Positions 43,164-52,152 of a stretch of DNA of 64,000 bases are shown here, piece after piece. Below the pieces are notes generated by a model, which saw only the letters and a program-made list of their open reading frames with translations, was not told the origin of the DNA and searched no databases. The stretch's first letter is position 1. Every line of letters begins with the position of its first letter. This stretch comes from Fimenecus sp900545625 (GTDB lineage: Bacteria > Bacillota > Clostridia > Oscillospirales > Acutalibacteraceae), in NCBI GenBank assembly GCA_963931525.1, contig OZ007023.1, positions 1,054,001 through 1,118,000 of the forward strand, in the 5' to 3' direction. The translations under genes and the position numbers were made by a program.

Positions 43164-44465
43164 TTATTCCACCTTACCCAAAATCAAAGGCTTTGTCTCG
43201 GGCGGCGTGTCGCCGAAAGAAAGCGCTGAAAGAAAACGCGCTTCCCCCTCGTCGAGCCGCTGCGCGCTTGCTGCGTACAGCGTGGCAAGCGGCTCGCCCG
43301 CGCGGCAAAAATCGCCCGTTTTCCTGTGCAAAATCAGCCCCGCCGCGTAGTCGATCGCGTCGTCCTTTTTCGCGCGTCCCGCGCCCAAAAGCTGGGCGCT
43401 TTCGCCGATCATGCGTGTCTGCATCTTGACAAGATACCCGTCCTGCGGCGCCATTACCCGGCGGCTGCATTTGGCGTGTAGAAAATTCGGATTGCGTGAA
43501 AGCAACTGTGCGTCGCCGCCCTGCGCTTCGACCATCTCTAAAAACTTCGCGTATGCCGCGCCGCTTTTTAGCGTTTGCTCTGCTTTTTGCATGGCTTTGT
43601 CTTCTGCCAGCCCCAGCCCGCTTTGCAAAAGCTGTGAAGCGAGGACTAAGCACAGTAGGCGCAGATTTTCGTCTCCGCGGTTCTGTAAGGTCTCAAGCGC
43701 CTCCGTGACCTCTAAGGCGTTGCCGATGTGTGTGCCAAGCGGCGTGTCCATATCGGTGATGACCGCCGTGACGCGCCTGCCGCAGCGCTTGCCGATTTCC
43801 GTCATCAGCCGCGCAAGATGCTGTGCGTCCGCCGCGGTTTCCATAAACGCGCCGCTGCCGCATTTTACGTCAAGCACCAGGTTTTGCGCCCCCGCCGCCA
43901 GCTTTTTGCTCATAATGCTTGCGGCAATGAGCGCAATGCTGTCTACCGTCTGTGTCGCGTCGCGCAGGGCATAGATTTTCTTGTCTGCGGGGGCGAGGTT
44001 GCCCGTCTGCCCGATCACCGACACGCCCACGCGGTTGACCTGCTCGAAAAATTCGTCATTGGAAAGCGTCACGCGAAAGCCGGGGATGCTCTCTAATTTA
44101 TCCACCGTGCCGCCTGTGTGCCCCAGGCCTCTCCCGCTCATCTTGGCGATTTTCAAGCCCGCCGCCGCGCAAAGCGGCGCGACGATGAGCGTCGTCTTGT
44201 CGCCCACGCCGCCCGTGGAGTGCTTGTCTGCGGTAACGCCGTCCACGGCGGAGAGATCGAGCTGATCGCCCGAACGTGCCATGCAGTCTGTGAGCACGGC
44301 AGCTTCTTCGTCCGTCATGCCGCGCAGGCAGATCGCCATCAGCAGTGCTGCGGCTTGATAGTCGGGGATTTCGCCCGCCGTAAAGCCCGAAACGAAGTAT
44401 TTGATTTCGGCGGCGGTCAGCGCGAGCCCCGCTTTTTTATGGTTCAACAGATCCGCCATTTGCAT
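43164..44465 (-). CDS. pdp: Pyrimidine-nucleoside (thymidine) phosphorylase
   Basis: 433 residues, the Bacillus Pdp length. Splits thymidine, uridine or deoxyuridine with phosphate. Landmarks: DKHSTGGVGDKTTLIVAPLC (phosphate site), KMSGRGLGHTGGTVDKLES (in parts), DVKCGSGAFM and the C-terminal alpha/beta PYNP domain. The ATG at 44465 follows AAAAGGAG. Substrate choice (thymidine only or all pyrimidine nucleosides) cannot be told by eye. Confidence 0.92.
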   Translation of the reverse strand: MQMADLLNHKKAGLALTAAEIKYFVSGFTAGEIPDYQAAALLMAICLRGMTDEEAAVLTDCMARSGDQLDLSAVDGVTADKHSTGGVGDKTTLIVAPLCAAAGLKIAKMSGRGLGHTGGTVDKLESIPGFRVTLSNDEFFEQVNRVGVSVIGQTGNLAPADKKIYALRDATQTVDSIALIAASIMSKKLAAGAQNLVLDVKCGSGAFMETAADAQHLARLMTEIGKRCGRRVTAVITDMDTPLGTHIGNALEVTEALETLQNRGDENLRLLCLVLASQLLQSGLGLAEDKAMQKAEQTLKSGAAYAKFLEMVEAQGGDAQLLSRNPNFLHAKCSRRVMAPQDGYLVKMQTRMIGESAQLLGAGRAKKDDAIDYAAGLILHRKTGDFCRAGEPLATLYAASAQRLDEGEARFLSALSFGDTPPETKPLILGKVE

Positions 44466-44532
44466 ACTGCCACGCTCCTTTTCTTTATCGTAGTCATTTT
44501 GCGCGAACGAGTCAAGAAAATTTTGATTTTTC

Positions 44533-44561
44533 TTGAATTCCTACCGATTTTGTATTATTAT
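44533..44561 (+). promoter_or_regulatory. promoter of the Rrf2-metH operon
   Basis: TTGAAT (44533-44538), 17-base spacer, TATTAT (44556-44561). A second TATAAT overlaps at 44559-44564. Confidence 0.6.
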
Positions 44562-44613
44562 AATCAGAAAGGGTACGCTGGTATTGTGCCCGATTCGGAA
44601 AGGCGGCAAGGCA

Positions 44614-45051
44614 ATGAAAATTTCCACCAAAGGCAGATACGCGCTGCGGCTGATGCTGGATCTTGCGCAGCAGCCGCCGACAGAGTATGTGTCGATCAAA
44701 TCCGTTGCGACAAGGCAGGGGATCTCGGAAAAATATCTCGAGCAGATCATCAAAATGCTCTCGAAAAGCGGACTTGTGGAGAGCACGCGCGGCAAATCCG
44801 GCGGCTATCGGCTGACACGCACGCCCGAAAACTATACCGTCGGCGAGATCCTGCGCGTGACCGAAGGAAGCCTTGCGCCTGTATCATGCCTTGAGGAAGA
44901 GCATCACTGTGAAAACTGTGACGACTGCGTGACCTATGAGATTTGGCAAAACGTGCTCGATGCGATCAACGAGGTGGTGGATTCTATCACGCTGTCGTAC
45001 CTCGTCGAAAAGCAAAAGTCAAAAAGAACCTGTCACTGCAATAAGGGGTAA
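44614..45051 (+). CDS. Rrf2-family regulator, IscR-like
   Basis: 145 residues. N-terminal winged helix (STKGRYALRLMLDLAQ, SEKYLEQIIKMLSKSGLV, RGKSGGYRL) and a cysteine cluster with Cys92, Cys99, Cys102 and Cys105. The positions of 92, 99 and 105 resemble the three cysteines that bind the iron-sulfur cluster in IscR. It is three bases ahead of the methionine synthase activation gene, and nifS-nifU lie downstream, so it probably senses Fe-S or cysteine status. A CymR-like role is the alternative. Confidence 0.85.
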   Translation: MKISTKGRYALRLMLDLAQQPPTEYVSIKSVATRQGISEKYLEQIIKMLSKSGLVESTRGKSGGYRLTRTPENYTVGEILRVTEGSLAPVSCLEEEHHCENCDDCVTYEIWQNVLDAINEVVDSITLSYLVEKQKSKRTCHCNKG

Positions 45052-45054
45052 GCT

Positions 45055-45708
45055 ATGGAAATATGCCAATCGGAGGCGCTGCGGTATTTGGGGTATCGCG
45101 CGAACCGTCAGCCCGATGCGCAGACGCTTGCGCTCCTGCAAGAGACACAAGCGCAGCTTGAGGCGGTGCTCGCGCCCAAAAGCATTTACAAAGAGGTGAC
45201 GCTGCACCGTATTTCCGAGTCTGAGACCGAGGTCGGCGGCATCGTGTTCCAAAGCCGCAAGCTGCAAACGCATCTGCGCGATGCCGACCGTATTTTGTTG
45301 TTTGCCGCGACCCTCGGGACGGGCGCGGACCGCCTTGTGCGGCGGTTCGCAGCCGCCGACGAGACTGCAAAGGCCGCCGCTGCACAGGCTTTGGGTGCTG
45401 CGGCGATCGAAGGGTATTGCGACGAGATTTGTGCTGAGATCGCCGAAAAAGAAGCAAAAAGCGGGTATTATCTTCGCCCGCGCTTTTCGCCCGGTTACGG
45501 CGATCTGCCGCTGGAGGCGCAGCGCGATTTTTTCAGGCTGTTTGACATCACTAAGCGCATCGGCGTGACGCTCACAGACCAATGCATGATGCTGCCCACC
45601 AAATCCGTAACGGCGTTCATTGGGCTTTCCAAAACGCCGTCCTGTGCGACGCCTAGGTGCGAAACGTGCCCGGACACCGCATGTGCGTACAGAAAAGGGG
45701 AAACATAA
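45055..45708 (+). CDS. Methionine synthase activation-domain protein (separate)
   Basis: 217 residues matching the C-terminal AdoMet-binding activation domain of MetH, which reactivates oxidised cobalamin. Landmarks: LLFAATLGTGADRLVRRF, the RPRFSPGYGDLP loop (conserved RxxxGYGD) and MLPTKSVTAFIGLS. Cysteines near the C-terminus (CATPRCETCPDTAC) may bind a metal or cluster. In clostridia this domain is often a separate protein; here it abuts the metH gene with no gap. Confidence 0.87.
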   Translation: MEICQSEALRYLGYRANRQPDAQTLALLQETQAQLEAVLAPKSIYKEVTLHRISESETEVGGIVFQSRKLQTHLRDADRILLFAATLGTGADRLVRRFAAADETAKAAAAQALGAAAIEGYCDEICAEIAEKEAKSGYYLRPRFSPGYGDLPLEAQRDFFRLFDITKRIGVTLTDQCMMLPTKSVTAFIGLSKTPSCATPRCETCPDTACAYRKGET

Positions 45709-48072
45709 ATGGACTTCAAAGCTGTGCTTGGCAAGAAAATGCTGCTGTTTGACGGCGCCATGGGTACCCAGCTGCAAGCGAAGGGTCTTGCGGCAGGGGA
45801 ATTGCCGGAAACATGGAACCGAAAAGCGCCCGAAACCGTATATGAAATCCATAGGGCTTACGCACAGGCGGGCTGCGACATCTTAAAGACCAATACTTTC
45901 GGGGCGAACGCGCTGAAACTGAGCGGCGACGTGGCACAGCTTGTGCAAAGCGGTGTGCGTCTTGCGCGCCGTGCCGCCGATGAAGCGGATCACGAAATGT
46001 TTGTCGCGCTCGATATGGGGCCGACGGGCAAGCTCCTTGCGCCCTACGGTGATTTGCCGTTCGAGAAAGCGTACGACCTGTACCGCGAGCAGGTGGTCGC
46101 CGGGCGCGACGGCGCGGATCTGATCCTCATTGAGACGATGGGCGACCTGTACGAGATCAAGGCGGCGGTGCTCGCGGCGAAAGAAAACAGCGACCTGCCC
46201 GTAGCGGTCAGCATGATTTTCGACGAAAAGGGCAAGCTGCTCACAGGATCGGATGTGCAAACGGCGGTCGTCACGCTCGAAGGCTTGGGTGTGGACCTGA
46301 TCGGCTTGAACTGCGGGTTAGGCCCTGACGGAATGCGTCCGCTTGCACAGGAGATGGCACGGTATTCGAGTACACCGCTGTTCTGCAACCCGAACGCGGG
46401 GCTGCCCGAATGTGTGAACGGCGTGACCTCGTACCGCGTCAGTCCCACGGATTTCGCCGCCGCTCTGCGGCATATTGCTGAGATCGACGGCGTTTGGGCA
46501 GTGGGTGGCTGCTGTGGAACGACGCCCGCGCACTTAAAAAAGGCTGTCGAAATTTGTAAAGCTGTTTCAATTTCGCCTATAAAGGAAAAGGACTTTACAG
46601 CGATAGCCTCTTACGCAAAGACGGTGATTTTAGGCGAAAAGCCTATCATCATCGGCGAACGCATCAACCCGACCGGCAAAAAACGGCTCAAAGAAGCGTT
46701 GCTGACGGGCGACACAGGCTATATTTTTTCCGAAGCGGTCTCACAGGCGCAAAGCGGCGCACAGGTGCTCGATGTGAATGTCGGCCTTCCCGAATTGGAC
46801 GAGCCCGCCGTGCTTTCCGAGACGGTTTCTGCACTGCAGGGCATCACCGACCTGCCGTTACAGATCGACACGTCGTCCGGGGAAGCCATGGCGCGCGCTT
46901 TGCGTATTTATAACGGAAAACCGCTCATCAACTCCGTCAACGGCAAGCGCGAATCCATGGAGACGGTTTTCCCGCTCGCTCAAAAATACGGCGGCGCGGT
47001 CGTCTGCCTGACGCTCGACGAGGACGGTATCCCCGATACGGTCGAGGGGCGCATCCGCATCGCTGAAAAGATTCTGCAAACCGCACAAAGCTACGGGATC
47101 GCCAAAAAGAATCTGGTCTTTGACCCGCTTGCCATGACCGTGAGCACGGGCGCGGATAATGCGAAGGTCACCTTGCAGACGCTTCGCCATTTGCGGGAGG
47201 TACTCGGCGTACAAACGGTGCTTGGTGTGTCCAATGTGTCGTTCGGGCTTCCGAAGCGCGCGCACATCAACGCGGCATTTTTTACGCTCGCCATGGAGAA
47301 CGGGCTTTCCGCGGGCATCATCAACCCCAAAAGCGACGAGATGATGAACGCCTATTATGCGTTCTGTGCGCTCAAAGGACTGGACAATAATTTTGAAGCC
47401 TATATCGCCAATGCGACCGACGCGGCGGCTGCGCCGACAGCAATTTCTGCCGAGACCGATCTGCACACGGCAGTTTGCAAGGGCTTAAAGGAAGCAGCAA
47501 AGCAGGGTGCGCAAAAGCTTTTGGAAACGATGCCGCCGTTAGAGATCATCCAAACGCAGCTTGTCCCCGCGCTCGACGAAGTGGGCAAGGGCTTTGAAGA
47601 AGGTACGCTCTTCCTGCCGCAGCTTTTGATGAGCGCGGATGCCGCCAAAGCGGCGTTTGAGGTGCTGAAAGCCGGCTTTGCCGGCGGGCAGGAGACCGCC
47701 GGCGAAAAGCATAAGATCGTTATCGCCACGGTGCAGGGCGATATCCATGACATCGGCAAAAACATCGTCAAGGTGCTTTTGGAAAACTACGGCTTCGAGG
47801 TTTTGGATCTCGGCAAGGATGTTCCGCCGGAACGCATTTTGGAGGTTGCAAAGCGCGAGCAGGTGCGGCTGGTAGGCTTGAGCGCCCTGATGACCACGAC
47901 CGTGGAAAGCATGGCGCGCACCATTGCGCTTCTGCACCGCGAATATCCGTCGTGTAAGATCATGGTCGGCGGCGCGGTGCTCACGCAGGATTACGCCGAC
48001 CGTATCGGTGCGGACTTCTATTCCAAGGACGCCATGGGTTCCGTCAGATATGCCGAAAAACTTTTTTCCTAA
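45709..48072 (+). CDS. metH: Cobalamin-dependent methionine synthase (without activation domain)
   Basis: 787 residues. Homocysteine S-methyltransferase domain about 1-290 (DGAMGTQLQAKGL, zinc cysteines in GLNCGLGP and GGCCGTTP), pterin-binding domain about 310-560 (GERINPTGKK, DVNVGLPE), B12 cap about 585-660 and B12-binding domain about 665-787 with GDIHDIGKNIVK (His near 680), VPPERIL and GGAVLTQDYA. Methylates homocysteine using methyltetrahydrofolate. The activation domain is in the adjacent gene. It would use homocysteine from MetY. Confidence 0.94.
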   Translation: MDFKAVLGKKMLLFDGAMGTQLQAKGLAAGELPETWNRKAPETVYEIHRAYAQAGCDILKTNTFGANALKLSGDVAQLVQSGVRLARRAADEADHEMFVALDMGPTGKLLAPYGDLPFEKAYDLYREQVVAGRDGADLILIETMGDLYEIKAAVLAAKENSDLPVAVSMIFDEKGKLLTGSDVQTAVVTLEGLGVDLIGLNCGLGPDGMRPLAQEMARYSSTPLFCNPNAGLPECVNGVTSYRVSPTDFAAALRHIAEIDGVWAVGGCCGTTPAHLKKAVEICKAVSISPIKEKDFTAIASYAKTVILGEKPIIIGERINPTGKKRLKEALLTGDTGYIFSEAVSQAQSGAQVLDVNVGLPELDEPAVLSETVSALQGITDLPLQIDTSSGEAMARALRIYNGKPLINSVNGKRESMETVFPLAQKYGGAVVCLTLDEDGIPDTVEGRIRIAEKILQTAQSYGIAKKNLVFDPLAMTVSTGADNAKVTLQTLRHLREVLGVQTVLGVSNVSFGLPKRAHINAAFFTLAMENGLSAGIINPKSDEMMNAYYAFCALKGLDNNFEAYIANATDAAAAPTAISAETDLHTAVCKGLKEAAKQGAQKLLETMPPLEIIQTQLVPALDEVGKGFEEGTLFLPQLLMSADAAKAAFEVLKAGFAGGQETAGEKHKIVIATVQGDIHDIGKNIVKVLLENYGFEVLDLGKDVPPERILEVAKREQVRLVGLSALMTTTVESMARTIALLHREYPSCKIMVGGAVLTQDYADRIGADFYSKDAMGSVRYAEKLFS

Positions 48073-48099
48073 ATCGCCATATTTGGGCAGGTGCACATC

Positions 48100-48128
48100 T
48101 TGACAAGGTTTGTCACTTGTTATATCAT
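48100..48128 (+). promoter_or_regulatory. nifS promoter with palindromic operator candidate
   Basis: TTGACA (48100-48105), 17-base spacer, TATCAT (48123-48128). The palindrome TGACAAGGTTTGTCA (48101-48115) overlaps the -35 element, a natural spot for a repressor; the upstream Rrf2 protein is one candidate. Confidence 0.68.
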
Positions 48129-48198
48129 ATAGGCGAATTCATAGGAAATTACTATGAATAAGAAAACCAAGCAATATCACCATAAAGAAGGAGTATAT

Positions 48199-49380
48199 AT
48201 GCAGGTTTATGCAGATAATGCGGCGACGACCAAGCTGTCCGAGACCGCGCTCAATGCCATGATGCCGTATTTGACCGAAACCTACGGCAACGCCTCGAGC
48301 CTGTACCGTATCGGGCAGGAGGCGCATCAAGGCGTCAAAAAAGCGCGCGCAACAGTCGCCGAAGTTTTGGGCGCACTGCCTGAGGAGATCTTCTTTACCT
48401 CCGGCGGCAGCGAAGCGGATAATTGGGCGATCAAAGGCGTCGCCGAGCGCATGGCAAAAAAAGGCAAAAAGCATATCATCACCTCGGCATTTGAGCACCA
48501 CGCTGTGCTGCACACGGTCGAGAAGCTCGAAAAACAAGGCTTTGAGGTGACCTATCTGCCCGTTTATGAAAACGGCATTGTACGTGTGGAGGATGTGCGC
48601 AACGCCATTCGTCCCGATACCGCGCTTGTAACGATCATGTATGCCAACAACGAGATCGGTACGATCCAGCCGATTTCCGAGATCGGTGCTTTATGTCACG
48701 AAAAAGGCGTGCTGTTTCACACGGACGCCGTACAGGCGGTGGGACATGTGCCCATCGACGTCAAAGCGCAGAATATCGATCTTTTGTCCATGTCCGCGCA
48801 TAAATTCCACGGGCCGAAGGGCATCGGCGCGCTCTACTGCCGCAAAGGGCTTCGCTTCCCGAATCTGATCGAGGGCGGCGCGCAGGAGAGCGGCCGCCGT
48901 GCGGGTACGGAGGCGGTCTATGCCATGGTCGGCATGGCGGCGGCGCTCAAAGAAGCGAACGACCACCTTGCGGAAAATGCCGAAAAGCTGACGAGACTTC
49001 GCAATCGTCTCATCGACGGGCTCTTACAGATCGAGTCGAGCCGCTTGAACGGTGACCGTGAGCAGCGCCTGCCCGGCAATGTCAACGTAAGCTTTGAGGG
49101 TGTGGAAGGCGAATCCCTGCTTTTGTATCTCGATGCAGAGGGCGTTTCCGCTTCATCGGGTTCGGCGTGCACCTCGGGTTCGCTCGATCCGAGCCATGTG
49201 CTTCTGGCAATCGGCCTGCCGCACGAGGTCGCGCACGGTTCACTGCGGCTGACGCTGTGTGAAAGCAATACCGAAGAAGAAGTCGATTATATCATCGGGT
49301 GCGTGCCGGGCATCATCAAGAGGCTGCGCGACATGTCCCCGCTGTGGGAAAGAATCCAGAAGGAAAGAGGGCAAAACTAA
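48199..49380 (+). CDS. nifS: Cysteine desulfurase NifS/IscS type
   Basis: 393 residues. PLP enzyme that takes sulfur from cysteine for Fe-S cluster assembly. Opens VYADNAATTKLS; PLP lysine in SMSAHKFHGPKG (Lys203); catalytic cysteine in SASSGSACTSGSLDPSHVL (near 324), as in the class I desulfurases. AAGAAGGAG precedes the ATG at 48199, so an upstream ATG at 48154 is not used. Its stop overlaps nifU by one base. Confidence 0.94.
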   Translation: MQVYADNAATTKLSETALNAMMPYLTETYGNASSLYRIGQEAHQGVKKARATVAEVLGALPEEIFFTSGGSEADNWAIKGVAERMAKKGKKHIITSAFEHHAVLHTVEKLEKQGFEVTYLPVYENGIVRVEDVRNAIRPDTALVTIMYANNEIGTIQPISEIGALCHEKGVLFHTDAVQAVGHVPIDVKAQNIDLLSMSAHKFHGPKGIGALYCRKGLRFPNLIEGGAQESGRRAGTEAVYAMVGMAAALKEANDHLAENAEKLTRLRNRLIDGLLQIESSRLNGDREQRLPGNVNVSFEGVEGESLLLYLDAEGVSASSGSACTSGSLDPSHVLLAIGLPHEVAHGSLRLTLCESNTEEEVDYIIGCVPGIIKRLRDMSPLWERIQKERGQN

Positions 49381-49811
49381 TGGAATACAGCGAAAAAGTC
49401 ATGGAACATTTCACCCACCCGCATAACGTCGGCAAGCTCGATGACGCCGACGGCATCGGAGAAGTGGGCAACGCCAAATGCGGCGATATCATGAAGATGT
49501 ATATCAAGGTGCAAGACGGCATCATCACCGACGTGAAGTTCAATACCTATGGCTGCGCGTCCGCCATTGCGACAAGCTCCATGGCGACGGATATGATCAA
49601 GGGCAAGCCCCTTTCCGAAGCGCTGAAGCTCACGAACAAAGCGGTCGTCGAGGCGCTCGACGGGCTTCCCGCCGTTAAGATCCACTGCTCCGTGCTCGCG
49701 GAGGAAGCGATCAAGGCGGCGATCAAGGACTACTACGACAAAAACGGCATCGCCTATGACCCTGCGCAGTTCAAAGAGGATACCGAACACTACGAGCACC
49801 ACAACGGCTGA
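49380..49811 (+). CDS. nifU: Fe-S cluster scaffold NifU/IscU
   Basis: 143 residues. Scaffold with the three cluster cysteines in GNAKCGD, TYGCASAIA and IHCSVLAEEA, and the start MEYSEKVMEHFTHPHNVG. Length and the C-terminal extension with Glu/His residues are of the clostridial NifU type. It works with the desulfurase directly upstream, to which it is coupled. Confidence 0.95.
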   Translation: MEYSEKVMEHFTHPHNVGKLDDADGIGEVGNAKCGDIMKMYIKVQDGIITDVKFNTYGCASAIATSSMATDMIKGKPLSEALKLTNKAVVEALDGLPAVKIHCSVLAEEAIKAAIKDYYDKNGIAYDPAQFKEDTEHYEHHNG

Positions 49812-49822
49812 AGCGTAACGAA

Positions 49823-49856
49823 AAAGCCCGGGCAATGTACTGCAGCCCGGGTTTTC
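49823..49856 (+). terminator. terminator after nifU
   Basis: AAAGCCCGGGC pairs with GCCCGGGTTTT around an 11-base loop. Confidence 0.85.
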
Positions 49857-49920
49857 TGTTTTTCCCGCCCCGCCGTAAAAAATTCGCAACCCGCTTGTTT
49901 TTGGGAAAAGTGCGTTTGAG

Positions 49921-49949
49921 TTGACAAATCCGCTGTTTTTGCATACAAT
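49921..49949 (+). promoter_or_regulatory. promoter of the LCP gene
   Basis: TTGACA (49921-49926), 17-base spacer, TACAAT (49944-49949). Confidence 0.75.
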
Positions 49950-49955
49950 AATAAA

Positions 49956-50168
49956 CAACTGAAGGGTGCGGTCTGCACGCAGGCTTCTGCTGCCGATTTG
50001 TACGCGGATGCAGTATCGTTGCGTCAAGCCTCCGAAATGCATGCTAAGCGGGTAGTTGCACCATGGGAAGAGATGTTGTTCGGTTTGTACTTCCACCGCG
50101 TTTTTCGACGCAGGGGAGAAGCTCTTGTTGGGTTTCGGACGTGAAGTGAACGGAAAGGATTTTTAAAA
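49956..50168 (+). other. long 5' leader of the LCP gene
   Basis: About 210 bases lie between the promoter and the LCP start. Apart from AAAGGAT near 50155 I see no open reading frame or RNA family that I can name. Confidence 0.4.
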
Positions 50169-51614
50169 ATGAAAAAACATGTAAATCATCCGACAGACGC
50201 CAAGCAAAAGCGCATCTCGATAAGCGGGCTGGTCGTCTCTTTGGCGCTGCTGGTCGTGTTTCTTGTATGCATAGGAATTCTGTGGAGCACCGGATGGGTG
50301 CCCACGCTATATTTGATCTTGGGGGCGGTCGTGTCCCTGCTGCTTTGCGGCGTGGTGCTGCTGCTCACCCGCGATCCTGCCCACCGTGTGCGCCGTGTTA
50401 TCGGCTTTATTCTGGCGGCGCTTTTGGCGCTGCTGGGCGTGTTCGGAGATGTTGCCTTGTGGCGCGCCGCCCGCACGCTGCGGGGCGTGACCGACACGAC
50501 CGGGGAACAGTCTGCGGTGGCGTTTTACGTGCTGGTCGATTCAGAATATGAGACCTTAAACGATTTGGAAGGGGAAACGCTGGGTATCTTATCTCAGCTT
50601 GACCGTGCCAATACCGACGAGACGCTTCAACAGACGGAGTCGGAATACGGGATCAGCTTTACAACCGTGGAGTACACAACGCTTTTGGATTTGGCTGACG
50701 CGCTCAGAGACGGGCAGGTGGCTGGGATCGTGCTGAACCAGGCGTTCCTCACCTTGTATGAGGAACTCCCGGAGTATGAGGGCTTCCCTTCCGAAATACG
50801 GGAACTGCTTGTGCAGGAGGTAACGCATGAGACGCCTGATGCAGAGCAAACCGACAGCTCGGTGATTACGGTGCTCATCAGCGGGAGCGATACGCGGCGG
50901 GAGCGCATAGACCGGCGCGGGCGCAGCGATGTGAATATTATTGCCCGTGTTAACCGCGAGACCCACGAGATCCTGCTGGTCTCCACCCCGCGGGACTACT
51001 ATGTGCCCTTGGCGCTTGACGGCAGCCCCTATGATAAACTCACCCATGCGGGGATCTATGGCATGGATGTTTTACAGGGGACGCTCGAAAACCTGTACGC
51101 TACCCAGATCGATTATTATGTGCGCATCAACTTTACGGGCTTTATTGAGGTGATCGACGCCCTCGGGGGGATCGAGGTCAATTCTGACTATGATTTCTCC
51201 GCAGGCGGCTATGATTTCCATCAGGGAGTCAATTCTCTTAACGGCGAGCAGGCGCTTGCCTTTGCACGCGAGCGGCATGCCTTTGCACAGGGGGATCGCC
51301 AGCGCGGTGAGCACCAGATGAGAGTGATTGAGGCCGTGCTGAATAAGGCCATGAGCCCGAGCATCCTGTCCGGTTATATGGATATTATGGCAAGCGTAGA
51401 GGGCTGCATGGACACGAACGTCCCATATGACCTCATTGCCGAGGCCGTGCGTCAGCAGCTCGCAGAGAATACAGCATGGCATGTGGAGACCTACAGCGTC
51501 AACGGCACCGGGACCAGAGCCATGACATACTCCATGCCCCAGCAGTTGTACGTTATGATTCCTGACGAGACTACCGTGCAGGAAGCCAAGGATAAGCTGG
51601 CAGCTTTGGCATAA
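50169..51614 (+). CDS. LytR-CpsA-Psr (LCP) cell-wall polymer ligase
   Basis: 481 residues. Three membrane segments in the first 95 residues, an outer segment of about 120 residues that is not part of the LCP core, then the LCP domain about 230-400: VLISGSDTR, RSDVNIIARVNRETHEILLV (in parts), STPRDYYVPL, DALGGIEV and FARERHAFAQGDRQRGEHQ, with the Arg and Asp residues that bind polyprenyl phosphate. LCP enzymes attach teichoic acids or capsule to peptidoglycan. The three spans and the insert are longer than in most LCP proteins, which have one span. Confidence 0.9.
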   Translation: MKKHVNHPTDAKQKRISISGLVVSLALLVVFLVCIGILWSTGWVPTLYLILGAVVSLLLCGVVLLLTRDPAHRVRRVIGFILAALLALLGVFGDVALWRAARTLRGVTDTTGEQSAVAFYVLVDSEYETLNDLEGETLGILSQLDRANTDETLQQTESEYGISFTTVEYTTLLDLADALRDGQVAGIVLNQAFLTLYEELPEYEGFPSEIRELLVQEVTHETPDAEQTDSSVITVLISGSDTRRERIDRRGRSDVNIIARVNRETHEILLVSTPRDYYVPLALDGSPYDKLTHAGIYGMDVLQGTLENLYATQIDYYVRINFTGFIEVIDALGGIEVNSDYDFSAGGYDFHQGVNSLNGEQALAFARERHAFAQGDRQRGEHQMRVIEAVLNKAMSPSILSGYMDIMASVEGCMDTNVPYDLIAEAVRQQLAENTAWHVETYSVNGTGTRAMTYSMPQQLYVMIPDETTVQEAKDKLAALA

Positions 51615-51678
51615 GGAAAGCGCGGCAGTGTACGAAGCTGGCAGCGCCTGTATATGATGTATCTTATAAATCTTATGG

Positions 51679-51708
51679 AAAAGCCCTGCCTTGTGGCAGG
51701 GCTTTTTT
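51679..51708 (+). terminator. terminator after the LCP gene
   Basis: AAAGCCCTGCC, TTGT loop, GGCAGGGCTTTTTT. Confidence 0.9.
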
Positions 51709-51747
51709 GCGGCGGCAAGCATACCGTTCGGCTGAATTGCGGCGGCA

Positions 51748-51777
51748 AAAAGCCCCGGCACATGACGTGTCGGGGTT
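51748..51777 (-). terminator. terminator of tRNA-Arg
   Basis: On the minus strand AACCCCGACAC pairs with GTGCCGGGGC and is followed by TTTTT. Confidence 0.75.
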
Positions 51778-51780
51778 TGT

Positions 51781-51857
51781 TGGCGTCCCTGAGAGGATTT
51801 GAACCTCCGGCCTACCGCTTAGGAGGCGGTCGCTCTATCCAACTGAGCTACAGAGAC
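51781..51857 (-). tRNA. tRNA-Arg (anticodon CCT), CCA encoded
   Basis: 77 bases on the minus strand: acceptor GTCTCTG/CAGGGAC, D-arm GCTCAGTTGGATAGAGC, anticodon loop CTCCTAA, T-arm GGAGGTTCAAATCC, CCA at 51783-51781. The remainder of 51615-52152 holds only terminators and promoter elements. Confidence 0.95.
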
Positions 51858-52056
51858 ATACTTTGATCGGTCGAGCGGTCTGCGCGCGGCAAAACGCGGC
51901 AACCGTGCATCAGCGGCTATTTTGTATTTTACCAAAGCGCATGCGGTTTGTCAATGTCTGTGCAAGCCGCACGCAGGAACGCATCGTTCGTACAGCCGTC
52001 CGTCGGGAGGGATAAGAAATATTCAATAAATTATGTTTTTTGAATTGCAAACCGCC

Positions 52057-52062
52057 GGATTT
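52057..52062 (+). promoter_or_regulatory. -10 element upstream of the fucosidase gene
   Basis: GGTATAATG about 90 bases before the gene; no clear -35 at normal spacing. Confidence 0.4.
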
Positions 52063-52152
52063 TCGGTATAATGAAAGACACAGACTTTGTTTTATTACAT
52101 CGCGCGCAGCGCGTAAGGAAAAAAGCGGAAAATATGCGTCGGGAGGCACACG

